From Sulfuricurvum sp. (lineage in GTDB: Bacteria; Campylobacterota; Campylobacteria; Campylobacterales; Sulfurimonadaceae): 5,631 bases of DNA. The notes beneath the pieces were generated by a model. That model worked only from the letters and a program-made list of their open reading frames with translations, did no database searches and was not told where the DNA came from. Positions within the stretch are counted from its first letter, which is position 1. Each line of letters starts with the position of its first letter. The translations under genes were made by a program, and so were the position numbers. Positions 1-5,631 of the stretch are shown piece after piece. The stretch spans positions 1 to 5,631 of the forward strand of contig JAGXHZ010000108.1 of NCBI GenBank assembly GCA_024635855.1. Reading direction: 5' to 3'.

Positions 1-209
1 ATAAAATTTCTGTTAATCGAGTGGCTGCATGGGGAAATTCGAACAATAGTCCTACCTTTTCATACAATGCACAAAATCTTGATCTAGGAATTTTAGGTAC
101 CATTGTCATTGAACGCAGTACCGTAATTTATATCAATAAAAATGTTTTAAAAGCAGGGAAATTTCGTTTCAATGATTCTTTATTTCAAATTGCAAGGTTA
201 GTCGAATGA
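1..209 (+). CDS. YfiR/DUF4154-like periplasmic regulator, C-terminal part only
   Basis: The reading frame is open from the left edge (first full codon at base 3) to the TGA at 207-209, so this is the C-terminal 69 residues of a longer protein; the GTG at 21 is an internal Val codon, not a start. The tail reads as a short strand-rich segment (LGILGTIVIE, then VIYIN) followed by an N-x3-LKAG-x6-SLFQIAR ending. This matches the typical end of YfiR-family (DUF4154) proteins, where a G-G-[MI]-I-x-F strand leads into V-x-F-x-IN, an A-G-L turn and a final LL-x-LA helix. In Pseudomonas and E. coli, YfiR is a small periplasmic protein that binds the periplasmic domain of the diguanylate cyclase YfiN and holds it inactive. 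The next gene begins inside this stop codon (ATGA) and encodes a YfiN-like membrane protein, which supports the call by context. The signal peptide and any disulfide cysteines lie outside the window. Family assignment is from memory of the motif, not an alignment. Confidence 0.6.
   Translation, partial: KISVNRVAAWGNSNNSPTFSYNAQNLDLGILGTIVIERSTVIYINKNVLKAGKFRFNDSLFQIARLVE
194..197 (+). promoter_or_regulatory. Ribosome binding site of the GGDEF-EAL gene
   Basis: AAGG sits 8 nt before the ATG at 206, inside the last codons of the upstream YfiR-like gene. It supports ATG 206 as the true start and, with the ATGA overlap, translational coupling of the two proteins. Confidence 0.55.
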
Positions 210-2119
210 ACCGTTTTAGTAATGCCCGTCTCTCCACAAAAATCATTATGACTTTGATAATTGGAGGGTCTGTTATATTTGCTATTTCAACATTAGCTAC
301 TTATTGGATTGTTCGTGATTTGACGTTGGACACCCAAAAGGAAAAAGCTTCTTTGTTGATTCAATCCATAGAGCCCACCATAGCTATCTCTCTCTTTTTA
401 GGAATAAAAGAAATTGAAGACAAAGTTTCCTCAATCACAAGGCTCGATGAAGTAGTCGCACTGGAAGTCACAGATATAAAGGGGATTAGCATATTTAATT
501 ATCGTAAAAATGCCTCCAGTTCTCTGACCAAAACAATTACAATCACTAAAAATCTTATGGAACCCACTTCTGTAAAATCAATCGGTACCATTACCCTCAC
601 CTACTCAGGCGAAGAGTTTGCCAAAACGATGGACCATTTTTATACGTTGTATGGATTGATAATTATGGGTGCCATCCTAACTTTATTGCTCATACTGATT
701 TGGATTAATCGTCTTTTACTTCCAATCAAACTCATTGCTCATAAAGTACATAATTTTAAACCCGGTGAAAAAATTATTTTTGATATTTCCTATGCTCAAT
801 ACGAATTTGTACAAATCATCAAAGCCTTCGAATCAATGCAGAAGCGTGTATGGGACTATGCTCAAAAATTTCAAACCATCAATCAAGATTTGGAACACAA
901 AGTAAAAGAGAAAACTCACGAGCTCATCCAAAGCCTTTACCACGATACCTTAACCACCCTCCCCAACCGACTCAAACTTCAAGAAGATTTGCTCCTCTTC
1001 CCAAATAACACCGTTGCTATTTTTAACATCGACGATTTTAAAGAGGTCAATGATTTTTTTGGAATCGATGCGGGCGATGATCTGCTAGCGCAGATAGCCT
1101 ATTGGTTAAGTGAGACGAAACTGCAGCCTTATCGTATTGGCGGTGATGAATTTGCTTTTATCCTTCCCCGTGAATTTTCACGTGAACAAATAGCTCACAA
1201 AATTACCACCTTTCTTTCTAATTTTGAGGAAAGAAACTTTATTATCGGTGAGGAAAGCTTTCATCTGCGCGGCACGGTAGGGGTCGCTATTATGAGTAAA
1301 AAACCCATTATTCATGCCGACATCGCCCTCAATAAAGCACGAAGTCTTAAAAAACCTTATTCTTTGTATGATTCAGCTGAGGGAATCGAAGATCAATACA
1401 AAACGAATATTGCCATGTCTGCACAAATACGCCAAGCTCTCATCGAACATCGTATCGTATGTCAATATCAACCCATTGTTAACTGTAAAACGGGAGTAAT
1501 CGATAAATATGAGACACTGGTTCGAATCCAACGTGATGATGGAACACTCATCCCGCCCAACGACTTTTTACCGATTGCCAAAAAAACAAAACTCTATTCA
1601 AGTATCACACAAGAAGTGATTTATCAAGCCTGTCATACCTTTAGTAACCGTACCGAACACTTTTCTATTAACCTCTCCAACAGCGATATTCTCGATCCCC
1701 ATACCCTTACCACCATTGAGAGAATATTAAAACAAACCAATACTGCAAGCCGAATTGTTTTTGAGATTTTGGAGTCTGAGGGGATTGAAAACTTTGATGA
1801 AGTTGCTCTCTTTATTACCCGTATGAAAGAACTTGGAGCTAGTATCGCCATCGATGATTTTGGAAGCGGATATTCAAACTTTGAAAATATTCTCAAACTC
1901 AATGTTGATTTTCTAAAAATTGACGGCTCACTTATTCGTAATATTGATCAAAATCCCCGCCACCGCATTGTCGTTGAGTCCATCGTTGATTTCGCACACC
2001 GTATCGGTATCGAAACCATTGCCGAATTCGTTGCAAGTGAGGAAATACTCAAAATCGTAACAGAACTTGGGATTACCTACTCACAAGGTTACTATACGGG
2101 TAAACCTACCTATCTTTAA
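206..2119 (+). CDS. YfiN-like membrane GGDEF-EAL c-di-GMP enzyme
   Basis: This 637-residue inner-membrane protein should make and/or break cyclic di-GMP under periplasmic control. Two membrane spans (about 13-36 and 149-168) flank a periplasmic domain of about 110 residues, whose pattern (EKASLLIQSIEPTIA, then VVALEVTDIKGISIFNY) resembles the CHASE8 sensor of YfiN. A HAMP-like segment (about 169-220) and a short helical linker precede the GGDEF domain (about 246-390) with GGDEF at 312-316. N282 and D291 match the guanine-binding residues of PleD. Asn274 occupies the position of the first metal-ligand Asp (PleD D327), and the inhibitory RxxD site is absent (ETKL). The EAL domain (about 403-637) has E436 in ETLVR, N489, E520, D550-D551, K571, E607 and Q627, so phosphodiesterase activity looks intact. 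YfiN itself ends after GGDEF; the EAL fusion is the difference. The gene overlaps the YfiR-like gene by 4 nt, so the pair probably forms a repressor-enzyme unit. Domain calls are firm; the net direction of catalysis is not. Confidence 0.9.
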   Translation: MNRFSNARLSTKIIMTLIIGGSVIFAISTLATYWIVRDLTLDTQKEKASLLIQSIEPTIAISLFLGIKEIEDKVSSITRLDEVVALEVTDIKGISIFNYRKNASSSLTKTITITKNLMEPTSVKSIGTITLTYSGEEFAKTMDHFYTLYGLIIMGAILTLLLILIWINRLLLPIKLIAHKVHNFKPGEKIIFDISYAQYEFVQIIKAFESMQKRVWDYAQKFQTINQDLEHKVKEKTHELIQSLYHDTLTTLPNRLKLQEDLLLFPNNTVAIFNIDDFKEVNDFFGIDAGDDLLAQIAYWLSETKLQPYRIGGDEFAFILPREFSREQIAHKITTFLSNFEERNFIIGEESFHLRGTVGVAIMSKKPIIHADIALNKARSLKKPYSLYDSAEGIEDQYKTNIAMSAQIRQALIEHRIVCQYQPIVNCKTGVIDKYETLVRIQRDDGTLIPPNDFLPIAKKTKLYSSITQEVIYQACHTFSNRTEHFSINLSNSDILDPHTLTTIERILKQTNTASRIVFEILESEGIENFDEVALFITRMKELGASIAIDDFGSGYSNFENILKLNVDFLKIDGSLIRNIDQNPRHRIVVESIVDFAHRIGIETIAEFVASEEILKIVTELGITYSQGYYTGKPTYL

Positions 2120-3858
2120 CTTGAAAATCCACTTTTGAAATTTTCTTTTTGAACAACGATTTGCTTTTGTTTCTCTTTGCGAGACGTATCTTTTTCAACG
2201 AAGATTTTTTCACGGGTTTTCGGATCCATTTCGGTGTAATACATCACCGCCGAATACGTTCCCGGTGTTGGGGTAAAAACCTGTGCTTGTTCAGGATTCA
2301 TCTTTAACTCATCTGTGGTAAAACGCTTCAAATCGTGCATGTCTTTTTCGGTGCATCCCGGATGAGCGGCAATGAGATAATAGGTCAGAAACTGCTTTTT
2401 CCCCTCTTCGCGGTTGAGCTTATCGTAGAGCTTTTTGAAATCAACCAACGTCTGTTTTCCCGGTTTGTTCATCAAATGAAGAACATGATCTGACGTATGT
2501 TCAGGAGCTACTTTCATCTGCCCTGAGATATGGTGACGCACCATCTCTTTGAGATAATCATACCCTTGGCGTTTGTCTTCAGTAATAAGGTCATAGCGTA
2601 CCCCTGAAGCGACAAATGCTTTTTTAACACCTCGAACTTCACGAAGACGACGCAAGAGATTAATAATGCGTGTATGGTCAACTTTCATTGATTTGCACAA
2701 ATGGGTATCATCGACACATCTTTGGTGAGCGCATGTTCCGTGTTTGAGTTTTTTATTGCACTCGTATCCGTACATGTTCGCCGTAGGACCACCGACGTCG
2801 CTGATAATTCCTTTGAAATCTTTATACTCCGTAAACTGTGTTGCCTCAGCGAGGATAGATTCTTCACTTCGCGTACGGATGGTGCGTCCTTGATGAACAC
2901 CGATCGCACAGAAATTACACTCACCCCAGCACCCCTGATGGGTCATAATCGAAAACTTGATTGTTTCAAGACATTTTACTTCGCCTTGAGGTCGGTGATA
3001 AGGATGAAGCTCGCGGGTAAAAGGGAGGGCTGAAACGGCATCCATTTCATTCTCATCGAGATAATCGGCAGGAGGGTTTTGGATACTGTAACGTCCATCA
3101 ACCTCTTGACACAATCCTAATGCTGAAATAGGATCATTATTATCATAAAATGCATCAAAAAGGTCAATGTATTTTTCTTTCTCTTCTAAACACTCCTGAT
3201 GAGAAGGCAATGTCAGATATCCCTCTTTTGGCTCTTTGGAAATGTAGCACACACCTCGTATGTCGTAGGGTGATCTTCCTTCATCAAGCGCTTTAGGAAG
3301 AGCAATAATCGCTCCCTCGCCCATACCATAGATCAAAAAATCGGCTTTGGCATCAAATAGGATCGGTTTACGAAGCTTATTTGTCCAGTAGTCATAATGA
3401 GTAACACGGCGTAAGCTGGCTTCTATCCCTCCAAGAACGATAGGAACCGTACTTTTATAATATTGACGAATGAGATTGGTATAAACAAGTACCGCGCGAT
3501 CGGGACGTTTGTTGTTCACGCCGCCGGGAGTATAATCATCATTATTGCGAAATTTTTTAGTTGCGGTATAGTTGGAAACCATCGAATCCACGCTTCCGCC
3601 GCTCACTCCCCAAAAGAGTCTCGGTTCACCAAGGCGTTTAATATCCACATCACTGTCGATGGCAGGCTGTCCGATGATACCGACACGATACCCCTCACGT
3701 TCCAAAATCCGCCCTACCGCAGCGATACCGATAAAAGGAGAATCAATGTATGCATCACCATTGACAAGGATGACATCACACTGATCCCAGCCGCGTTCAT
3801 CCATCTCAGCACGAGTAGTTGGGAGAAATCGAAATGTTTTAGGAGGTTGTGTTTTCAT
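2116..3858 (-). CDS. ygiQ: YgiQ-family radical SAM protein
   Basis: A 580-residue cytoplasmic Fe-S protein of the YgiQ family, whose reaction is not established. The N-terminal half carries the family's B12-binding-like region: FLPTTRAEMDERGWDQCDVI (11-30), the GDAYID segment, GGSVDSM (87-93), KRPDRAVLVYT (118-127) and GGIEASLRR (143-151). The radical SAM core starts near residue 298 with the CX3CX2C cluster motif at C310, C314 and C317 (CWGECNFC), which binds a 4Fe-4S cluster and S-adenosylmethionine. DVGGPTANMYG (354-364), ASGVRYD (417-423), KVAPEHT (449-455) and AAHPGC (497-502) follow. A second cysteine set, C367, C376, C381 and C388, also appears to exist in the E. coli protein. The protein is shorter than E. 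coli YgiQ (about 740 residues), lacking an insert in the N-terminal half and the long basic tail. ATG 3858 is chosen because a start at Met19 would remove the conserved FLP segment and no other in-frame start lies upstream before a stop. No Shine-Dalgarno sequence is seen. It is convergent with the GGDEF-EAL gene, sharing 4 nt of stop codons. Confidence 0.93.
   Translation of the reverse strand: MKTQPPKTFRFLPTTRAEMDERGWDQCDVILVNGDAYIDSPFIGIAAVGRILEREGYRVGIIGQPAIDSDVDIKRLGEPRLFWGVSGGSVDSMVSNYTATKKFRNNDDYTPGGVNNKRPDRAVLVYTNLIRQYYKSTVPIVLGGIEASLRRVTHYDYWTNKLRKPILFDAKADFLIYGMGEGAIIALPKALDEGRSPYDIRGVCYISKEPKEGYLTLPSHQECLEEKEKYIDLFDAFYDNNDPISALGLCQEVDGRYSIQNPPADYLDENEMDAVSALPFTRELHPYHRPQGEVKCLETIKFSIMTHQGCWGECNFCAIGVHQGRTIRTRSEESILAEATQFTEYKDFKGIISDVGGPTANMYGYECNKKLKHGTCAHQRCVDDTHLCKSMKVDHTRIINLLRRLREVRGVKKAFVASGVRYDLITEDKRQGYDYLKEMVRHHISGQMKVAPEHTSDHVLHLMNKPGKQTLVDFKKLYDKLNREEGKKQFLTYYLIAAHPGCTEKDMHDLKRFTTDELKMNPEQAQVFTPTPGTYSAVMYYTEMDPKTREKIFVEKDTSRKEKQKQIVVQKENFKSGFSS
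2123..2150 (+). terminator. Weak hairpin plus T-run after the GGDEF-EAL gene
   Basis: GAAAAT (2123-2128) and ATTTTC (2140-2145) can pair over an 11-nt loop, followed by five Ts (2146-2150). It begins 4 nt past the stop of the GGDEF-EAL gene but lies inside the 3' end of the convergent ygiQ coding sequence. The stem holds a single G-C pair, so it would be unstable and may be chance in AT-rich DNA. Confidence 0.2.
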
Positions 3859-3865
3859 AAATGCG

Positions 3866-3871
3866 ATTGTA
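3866..3871 (-). promoter_or_regulatory. Possible -10 element of ygiQ
   Basis: Read on the - strand, TACAAT ends 7 nt before the ATG of ygiQ, which would place transcription start at or next to the A of the start codon and give a leaderless mRNA. A second candidate, TATAAG, lies further upstream (- strand, 3883-3888) and would give a leader of about 20 nt. Neither has a convincing -35 box. Which one is used cannot be decided from sequence. Confidence 0.3.
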
Positions 3872-3894
3872 CGGTGTAACCTCTTATAAAGGGC

Positions 3895-3912
3895 TATAAT
3901 GTGCGGTATAAT
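3895..3912 (+). promoter_or_regulatory. Twin TATAAT boxes driving the 26-codon gene
   Basis: Two perfect TATAAT hexamers occur at 3895-3900 and 3907-3912, exactly 12 bp apart, in the 82-bp spacer between divergent genes. The downstream box would start transcription near 3919, leaving a leader of about 20 nt that still contains the GGAG ribosome site; the upstream box would start near 3907. No good -35 hexamer is visible, which fits sigma-70 promoters of Campylobacterota, where the -35 is poorly conserved. Confidence 0.5.
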
Positions 3913-3930
3913 AAGAAATCATTACTATTT

Positions 3931-3934
3931 GGAG
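3931..3934 (+). promoter_or_regulatory. Ribosome binding site of the 26-codon gene
   Basis: GGAG is placed 6 nt before the ATG at 3941, an ideal Shine-Dalgarno position. It is the main reason for accepting this very short reading frame as a gene. Confidence 0.6.
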
Positions 3935-3940
3935 CTTCTT

Positions 3941-4021
3941 ATGGACGAACAAGGCAATATTTTTATACTACTCGCGGTAATGGCCGCTTTCGTTTTTGTC
4001 CTTACCCGCAAAAAGAAATAA
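3941..4021 (+). CDS. 26-aa single-span membrane peptide, unknown function
   Basis: An ATG-to-TAA frame of 26 codons, too short for usual gene callers. The peptide starts MDEQGN, has an uncharged hydrophobic core at residues 7-21 (IFILLAVMAAFVFVL) and ends TRKKK. This is the layout of a small inner-membrane protein: acidic head outside, basic tail in the cytoplasm by the positive-inside rule. Support comes from a well-spaced GGAG ribosome site, two TATAAT boxes just upstream, and the fact that it fills the gap between ygiQ and the LapD-like gene, its stop lying 3 bp from the stop of the latter. I do not recognise it as a known family; it does not resemble KdpF or CcoQ as I remember them. It could be a small regulator or stabiliser of a membrane complex, but nothing in the sequence points to a partner. 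A chance frame remains possible, though the combination of signals makes that less likely. Confidence 0.6.
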   Translation: MDEQGNIFILLAVMAAFVFVLTRKKK

Positions 4022-4024
4022 TTC

Positions 4025-5631
4025 CTACTTTAACATCGCTACAGGTGCTACAAAAGAACCTTGAAATCTTGTAATTCCAAGATTTTTAAGGACTTCCATC
4101 TGCTGGGCATTTTCAATCATCATTGCTATAATTGAGATTCCCAAACTTTTTACTAAATTATTCAAACTTTCACGAGTATTTCCTGTTTCACTGTCGAGCA
4201 TCATATCCTGTAAATAAAGCGCATTGGATTTAACATAATCAGGGTCGATCGCTTGCAAATAAACTGCCCCGCCCTCTGGCAAAACAAAATGGTCAATACC
4301 AAAACGATGTCCAAGTTTTTTGACGGTTTTACACAAAGACTGTACCGCTTCAAGCTCACTAAGTGCAATCGAATTGCTCACTTCAAACCATAATTGCGTT
4401 GGATTATTACGAGAAAAAAGTTCTAACTGTGTTTTTAACCACTCGACATTGGCGTATTTTTTGACAAAATCAGCACTAAGATTGACCGCTATCGAGGTAG
4501 TTTGATTCTCCATATTTAAATACTTTAAAACTTGTGTAATCATATAACGGTCCAACATGTCAATCAGACCTAAACTAGTAGCAATAGGGATAAAATAACC
4601 GGCTGAATGGATCGTCCCTTCTTTATCCAAAAGACGTAAAAATATCTCTTCGTGCAGTACATCCGTTTTACCGTCATGCATATTAAGAACACTTTGAAAT
4701 GCCAACAGCATCCGCGATTCTTCCAGACTCAGCAGCAGTTCATTTCTCCACTCTTCACGACCAAGTATGAGAGAATCTTTACCCTCAACGTTGATATCAA
4801 TCGAAAAATTTTGTCGAAGTTTTGCTTGGGTAACCGAATAATCCGCTCGTGAAAAAAGAGATTTAAGGGTATCGTTCTCGGTATAGTTTCCAACACTGCA
4901 CCCTACAATTAAATACTCCTCTGCTGACTCATTTCCTCTTAAAATCTCCTCATGCAACAGATTCATAATCTTTTCAAGTCTCGTGATAATATCAGATGAC
5001 TCTTTTGATGGTATTACCACAAAAAAATCACTTTCATTCAAGCGTGCGATAAGTGTGTGCGGATCACCGGAAAACTCATCATTCAAGCTATTTGCAAAAG
5101 AAGCAAGAAGCGAACGGTAAGCTTCATACCCAAGCTCTTTTTTCAGTCGATCCAGTTCATCAAAACTAAACAATGCATAGACACCGGCTGAAAACAACGT
5201 GTCTGCTTGAAGATAGTCAGGAAGTTTTGCAACCAAATAACGGCGATTGTAGAGCTTTGTTTCTGCATCTTTATACAAAAGTTCATGATAACGTTTTAAT
5301 GTCTCATCTTCACGCTCAAAAATATCTTTTACTTTACCCACCATCGCGTTCATCGCTACCGTAACTGACCGGAATTCTGTTGTAAAAGGGATTTTGTCTT
5401 CAAAGATAAATTGATTTTTGATAATTCCTTTCGCCTGATCACCAATTCGCTTAAGTGATTTCAAACTCAACGATAACAGCAGATACAAAAAAGCAAAAAC
5501 AATCACACCTAAAATAAGAAAAGTTTTCACCAATTCAATCAAAGTGGAATATAGCTGAAGGTACGCATTACCCGTATGACCGCGTACTTCCAAGGTTCCA
5601 AAACGACTCCACCCCATCATAATATCACTGG
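4025..5631 (-). CDS. lapD: LapD-like c-di-GMP receptor (degenerate GGDEF-EAL), N-terminus cut off
   Basis: The frame runs off the right edge with open codons (S-D-I) before the Met-Met at 5620, so the true start is outside. Counting from that first Met (1-531): residues 1-30 are the end of the periplasmic LapD_MoxY_N-type domain (MGWSRFGTLEV, then AYLQLY), then a membrane span at about 31-51, a HAMP/signalling helix at about 52-104, a GGDEF-like domain at about 115-275 and an EAL-like domain at about 285-531. Both are degenerate. The GGDEF motif is replaced by NESDF (195-199). In EAL, E325, N380, E413, D443, K464 and Q520 remain, but the second Asp of DDFG is His444, the Asp of KID is Asn466 and the catalytic Glu of the IAEGVE-type motif is Met500. 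This pattern fits a receptor that binds rather than hydrolyses c-di-GMP. In Pseudomonas, LapD with bound c-di-GMP sequesters the periplasmic protease LapG so that a large adhesin stays on the surface. LapG and adhesin genes are not in the window. Its stop is 3 bp from that of the convergent 26-codon gene. Confidence 0.85.
   Translation of the reverse strand, partial: SDIMMGWSRFGTLEVRGHTGNAYLQLYSTLIELVKTFLILGVIVFAFLYLLLSLSLKSLKRIGDQAKGIIKNQFIFEDKIPFTTEFRSVTVAMNAMVGKVKDIFEREDETLKRYHELLYKDAETKLYNRRYLVAKLPDYLQADTLFSAGVYALFSFDELDRLKKELGYEAYRSLLASFANSLNDEFSGDPHTLIARLNESDFFVVIPSKESSDIITRLEKIMNLLHEEILRGNESAEEYLIVGCSVGNYTENDTLKSLFSRADYSVTQAKLRQNFSIDINVEGKDSLILGREEWRNELLLSLEESRMLLAFQSVLNMHDGKTDVLHEEIFLRLLDKEGTIHSAGYFIPIATSLGLIDMLDRYMITQVLKYLNMENQTTSIAVNLSADFVKKYANVEWLKTQLELFSRNNPTQLWFEVSNSIALSELEAVQSLCKTVKKLGHRFGIDHFVLPEGGAVYLQAIDPDYVKSNALYLQDMMLDSETGNTRESLNNLVKSLGISIIAMMIENAQQMEVLKNLGITRFQGSFVAPVAMLK
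4059..4091 (+). terminator. Hairpin in the LapD-like 3' end, possible terminator of the 26-codon gene
   Basis: An 8-bp stem (4064-4071 with 4078-4085, loop TAATTC) is extended by CCTT/AAGG at 4059-4062 and 4088-4091 around a G opposite two Ts. On the + strand the right arm runs into TTTTT (4083-4087), about 40 nt after the stop of the 26-codon gene, so a shortened stem followed by Us could end that transcript. On the - strand the full stem is followed by TTCTTTT, but this lies before the stop codon of the LapD-like gene, where termination would be harmful. Lack of a long U tail on the + strand keeps confidence low. Confidence 0.35.

Noticed and set aside
21..209. A 62-residue protein starting at GTG 21
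   Set aside because: The same frame is open to the left edge, no ribosome site precedes the GTG, and the sequence matches a YfiR-type C-terminus, so this is an internal codon of a longer gene.
1054..1060. T7 run in the GGDEF domain as a phase-variable tract
   Set aside because: Seven Ts encode the conserved DFF region in frame; known contingency tracts in this phylum are usually longer G/C runs.
1314..1499. 61-codon + strand frame inside the GGDEF-EAL gene
   Set aside because: Out-of-frame shadow of a clearly coding region, with no family resemblance.
1633..1902. 89-codon - strand frame antisense to the EAL domain
   Set aside because: Antisense shadow of a region carrying conserved EAL motifs; no recognisable domain.
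2053..2115. Terminator for ygiQ on the - strand
   Set aside because: Only a bulged GGTT-T-AC/GTAACC stem with no T-run can be drawn, which is not enough to call.
2701..3033. 110-codon + strand frame antisense to ygiQ
   Set aside because: Covers the radical SAM cysteine motif on the opposite strand; its length follows from the codon pattern of ygiQ and it shows no domain of its own.
3463..3879. 138-codon + strand frame antisense to the ygiQ 5' end
   Set aside because: Lies opposite conserved YgiQ motifs, and its product resembles no protein I know, so I treat it as a shadow.
5618..5620. ATG at 5620 as the start of the LapD-like gene
   Set aside because: Upstream codons in frame are open to the edge, and the sequence at this point is already the end of the periplasmic domain; a start here would remove the first membrane span and most of the sensor.
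1..5631. tRNA/rRNA genes, CRISPR array, insertion sequence or phage features
   Set aside because: No direct repeat array, transposase or integrase motif, terminal inverted repeats or structural RNA was seen; coding sequence fills nearly the whole window.

Overview
The window looks like chromosomal DNA of a Campylobacterota bacterium, probably a Sulfurimonas/Sulfuricurvum-type sulfur oxidiser. This rests on AT-rich but not extreme composition, tight gene packing, TATAAT-type -10 elements without clear -35 boxes, and GGDEF/EAL proteins of the style seen in that group. The genus is an inference from general resemblance; nothing in the window proves it.

Layout, left to right: (1) on the + strand, the 3' end of a gene whose product resembles the C-terminus of YfiR/DUF4154 periplasmic proteins (1-209), joined by an ATGA stop/start overlap to a 637-residue membrane-anchored GGDEF-EAL protein with a YfiN-like sensor half (206-2119). 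(2) On the - strand, a full-length YgiQ-family radical SAM protein (2116-3858), tail to tail with the previous gene and sharing the palindromic TTAA that supplies both stop codons. (3) An 82-bp divergent spacer with two TATAAT boxes 12 bp apart, leading into a 26-codon gene on the + strand (3941-4021) for a small single-span membrane peptide. (4) On the - strand, the 3' portion of a LapD-like inside-out c-di-GMP receptor (4025 to the right edge), whose stop lies 3 bp from the stop of the small gene.

Together the outer genes form a c-di-GMP theme. At the left is a periplasm-sensing enzyme pair that could change c-di-GMP. Its EAL domain has all the usual catalytic residues, while its GGDEF domain has Asn at the first metal-ligand position and lacks the RxxD inhibitory site. 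At the right is a degenerate GGDEF-EAL receptor of the type that controls adhesin retention through the periplasmic protease LapG; a lapG gene and adhesin export genes are expected nearby but are not in view. The YgiQ gene between them has no evident functional link. No RNA gene, mobile element, CRISPR array or gene-free stretch above 300 bp was seen. The least explained items are the 26-aa gene and the tightly interlocked convergent gene ends.
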